DNA of 5,976 nt. Source: Lachnospiraceae bacterium (GTDB taxonomy: Bacteria > Bacillota > Clostridia > Lachnospirales > Lachnospiraceae). The notes beneath the pieces were generated by a model. The model saw only the letters and a list, made by a program, of their open reading frames with translations, was not told the origin of the DNA and did not search any database. Position numbers and translations under genes: made by a program. Location: assembly GCA_004557975.1 (NCBI GenBank), contig SFEV01000092.1:1-5976 (forward strand). The letters run 5' to 3'. This document shows positions 5,203 through 5,976 of this stretch, in pieces. Within the stretch, counting starts at the first letter, position 1. Every line of letters begins with the position of its first letter.

Positions 5203-5976
5203 TCAGAATGCATTTTTATGATCTTCAATCCATTTCTCAAATCCATCTATATCGTTAGTAGCTCTATATTCATCTCGGGCTTTTTCGGCGGCCGCTTTCC
5301 AGGGGTTGTAATGCTTCTCTTTATATTTTGGATCGTGACTATAATATCTTATTCGAGCATGTTGAGTCTTTCTGGCCGTCGTATACAATTTCATAAAAGG
5401 ATCGTTTTTCACTTTCTCCCCATATCCAAGTTGTTTACATGTCTTGTTATTTTTAAATATTCTGTCGCAATATATTTCATCAGTGCGCTTACCAGGTAGG
5501 AAATATTTGTTACAATTTTGACATTTTTTAATGTGGATATTGTTTTGTAACAATTGACAGATTTCTAATGATACAAGCGAATACAGATCCTGGATAAAGA
5601 ATATCATTTTTAATTGTGATTCAGAACATACAAATTTTGTTTGAATGGTCTGCATGTAAGCCAGGTTGATTGATGAAATTACTTTTCCATTATCCACAAA
5701 ATCCTTAGCAATAGTCTTTAAACGAGGTTCAGCCATCAAAAGATGAATCTCTTTTTTGAACTGCTGCATGAGCTTTTCTCTTTGGTTTTCATCCAAATCG
5801 GCTCTTTCAATAGCTTCCAGTATTTCGTTAGTGATAGCAGGATTTTCAATTTCCTTTAGCTTTTCGCCACGGTTTTCATAATACAGTGGCACAGTAGCAT
5901 TATCATCTATAGCACGCTTAAAATCATAGGTAGAAATGTAATCACCAAAGGTTCTAGCGGTGATTTCATTGCTACT
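5203..5976 (-). CDS. Chimeric protein: HsdR (type I restriction) segment fused to DUF6076-like C-terminus, 5' end outside window
   Basis: The frame is open from the right edge and gives 257 residues ending at TGA 5205-5203; its real start is beyond the window, and the GTG at 5892 is only an internal valine. Visible residues 8-40 (TFGDYISTYDFKRAIDD, then TVPLYYENRGEKL) and 84-95 (PRLKTIAKDFVD) match the middle of HsdR, the ATP-dependent translocase/nuclease subunit of type I restriction enzymes, in the stretch between its two RecA-like motor domains. HsdR normally continues with a second motor domain and a long C-terminal region to about 1000 residues. From about residue 96 (near 5691) it instead reads as the C-terminal part of a DUF6076 protein: four cysteines C152, C155, C170, C180 (CQNCNKYFLPGKR...YC...TC), probably binding zinc, then DPFMKLYTTARKTQHARIRYY and a charged tail ending WIEDHKNAF. 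DUF6076 function is unknown. Loss of the second motor domain should abolish restriction. Confidence 0.75.
   Translation of the reverse strand, partial: SSNEITARTFGDYISTYDFKRAIDDNATVPLYYENRGEKLKEIENPAITNEILEAIERADLDENQREKLMQQFKKEIHLLMAEPRLKTIAKDFVDNGKVISSINLAYMQTIQTKFVCSESQLKMIFFIQDLYSLVSLEICQLLQNNIHIKKCQNCNKYFLPGKRTDEIYCDRIFKNNKTCKQLGYGEKVKNDPFMKLYTTARKTQHARIRYYSHDPKYKEKHYNPWKAAAEKARDEYRATNDIDGFEKWIEDHKNAF

Larger units (their letters stand above)
4621..5976. mobile_element. End of a putative tRNA-Gly-integrated element, extends past the window
   Basis: The evidence is indirect: the tRNA-Gly 3' fragment at the border, TGGTGTCA tandem repeats like integrase arm sites, an orphan terminator, broken ORFs, a switch of gene direction, a clearly more AT-rich sequence from about 5200, and a rearranged type I restriction gene. 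No integrase, relaxase or phage structural gene is visible, so phage, integrative conjugative element and decayed island cannot be told apart. Confidence 0.5.

Overview
The window looks like a chromosomal segment of a gut-type Clostridia, probably Lachnospiraceae. This is inferred from strong purine-rich ribosome binding sites (GGAGG-type), TTGACA/TATAAT-like promoters, the protein families present and codon use; no 16S or other decisive marker is visible.

Positions 1-4580 are ordinary core metabolism, all on the + strand. They hold the 3' part of a TrpB-like PLP enzyme (1-623), cysteine synthase cysK (715-1647), the ThiF/E1-fold enzyme tcdA (1811-2572), a small rhodanese-like protein with an abnormal C-terminus (2581-2868), and O-acetylhomoserine sulfhydrylase metY (3138-4442). 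The theme is sulfur and PLP chemistry: CysK and MetY both use sulfide to make cysteine and homocysteine, and rhodaneses carry persulfide sulfur. cysK and metY each have their own promoter, and both promoters overlap a similar 17-bp sequence (CCTA-N9-TAKG), a candidate shared operator. A long Rho-independent terminator (2955-3002) separates the tcdA unit from metY, and another (4541-4580) closes metY.

From about 4600 the character changes. The 3' half of a tRNA-Gly(CCC) gene lies on the - strand (4621-4670) without its 5' half, the usual footprint of an element integrated into a tRNA gene. Next to it are two 11-bp-spaced TGGTGTCA repeats resembling integrase arm sites, a 14-bp perfect inverted repeat, an orphan terminator and a stretch with only broken-looking ORFs (4827-5153). 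No integrase is visible.

The last 770 bases are clearly more AT-rich and hold a - strand gene that runs off the right edge. It starts (in the window) as a type I restriction HsdR subunit and changes, in frame, into a DUF6076-like Cys4 zinc-binding C-terminus. I read 4621-5976 as one end of an integrated, partly decayed accessory element carrying a rearranged type I restriction locus. The HsdR/DUF6076 chimera is the most unusual item here; whether it is a working protein or a recombination scar cannot be settled from this window.
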